Assembly: GCA_934569215.1 (NCBI GenBank)
Contig: CAKTKF010000109.1
Span: 1 to 5,309 of the forward strand
Length of the DNA: 5,309 nt
Direction of reading: 5' to 3'
DNA from: an uncultured Oscillospiraceae bacterium
Lineage (GTDB): Bacteria > Bacillota > Clostridia > Oscillospirales > Oscillospiraceae
In this document: positions 5,274-5,309 of the stretch, one piece after another
Layout: the number at the start of each line of letters is the position of its first letter
Position numbering within the stretch: the first letter of the stretch is position 1
The notes under the pieces: model-generated
What the model was told of the DNA's origin: nothing
The model's database searches: none
What the model saw: only the letters and a program-made list of their open reading frames with translations
Translations under genes and position numbers: made by a program

Positions 5274-5309
5274 TAAAATTCCTTGATGCGGTGGAACCAG
5301 GTGCTTGCG

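Noticed and set aside
5274..5309. Possible 3' end of a minus-strand gene entering from the right (frame ending WFHRIKEFY, stop inside the palindrome end)
   Set aside because: Only 12 codons are visible, and a plus-strand frame over the same bases is also open. Too short to support any call.

Overview
The window looks like chromosomal DNA of a gut-type Gram-positive Clostridia, most likely the Oscillospiraceae/Faecalibacterium-Gemmiger group. This is inferred from GC-rich coding sequence, strong GGAGG-type ribosome binding sites, GTG/TTG starts, a CUT1 sugar transporter without its own ATPase, and a short palindromic element of a kind I associate with that group. No database search was possible.

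Layout from left to right. Bases 1-560 (minus) hold most of a CdsA-type phosphatidate cytidylyltransferase that runs off the left edge. Around 561-602 it abuts, head to head, the last ~113 codons of a radical SAM/SPASM protein (plus, to 943). A shared bidirectional terminator (973-1014) separates that fragment from a complete isochorismatase/nicotinamidase-type cysteine hydrolase (minus, 1033-1560) with its own promoter (1594-1622). Bases 1623-2016 carry no convincing gene. Part of this stretch is an AT-rich block (about 38% GC over 1681-1920) with two strong stem-loops that suit transcripts on the minus strand. Bases 2017-4981 (minus) form a carbohydrate ABC transporter operon in the order binding protein, MalF-type permease, MalG-type permease, with a strong hairpin between the first two genes. 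The binding protein lacks its 5' end. At about 4862-4885 it abuts, again head to head, the C-terminal part of a DUF1343/NamZ-type protein (plus, to 5095). A 169-bp MITE-like palindrome (5105-5273) follows, containing a 27-codon reading frame with a good ribosome binding site. The last 36 bases cannot be assigned.

The transporter genes would work together: the binding protein captures a sugar outside the membrane, the two permeases form the channel, and an ATPase encoded elsewhere (MsiK/UgpC type) would power import. The other genes are unrelated housekeeping or accessory functions.

The main surprise is structural. Both gene-breaking junctions have the same geometry: a minus-strand gene missing or abutting its 5' end joined to a plus-strand gene that has also lost its 5' end. 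That is what an inverted chimera (amplification, cloning or assembly) or a real inversion would leave. I see no convincing new multi-gene system. The palindromic element with its micro-ORF is the most interesting biological candidate.
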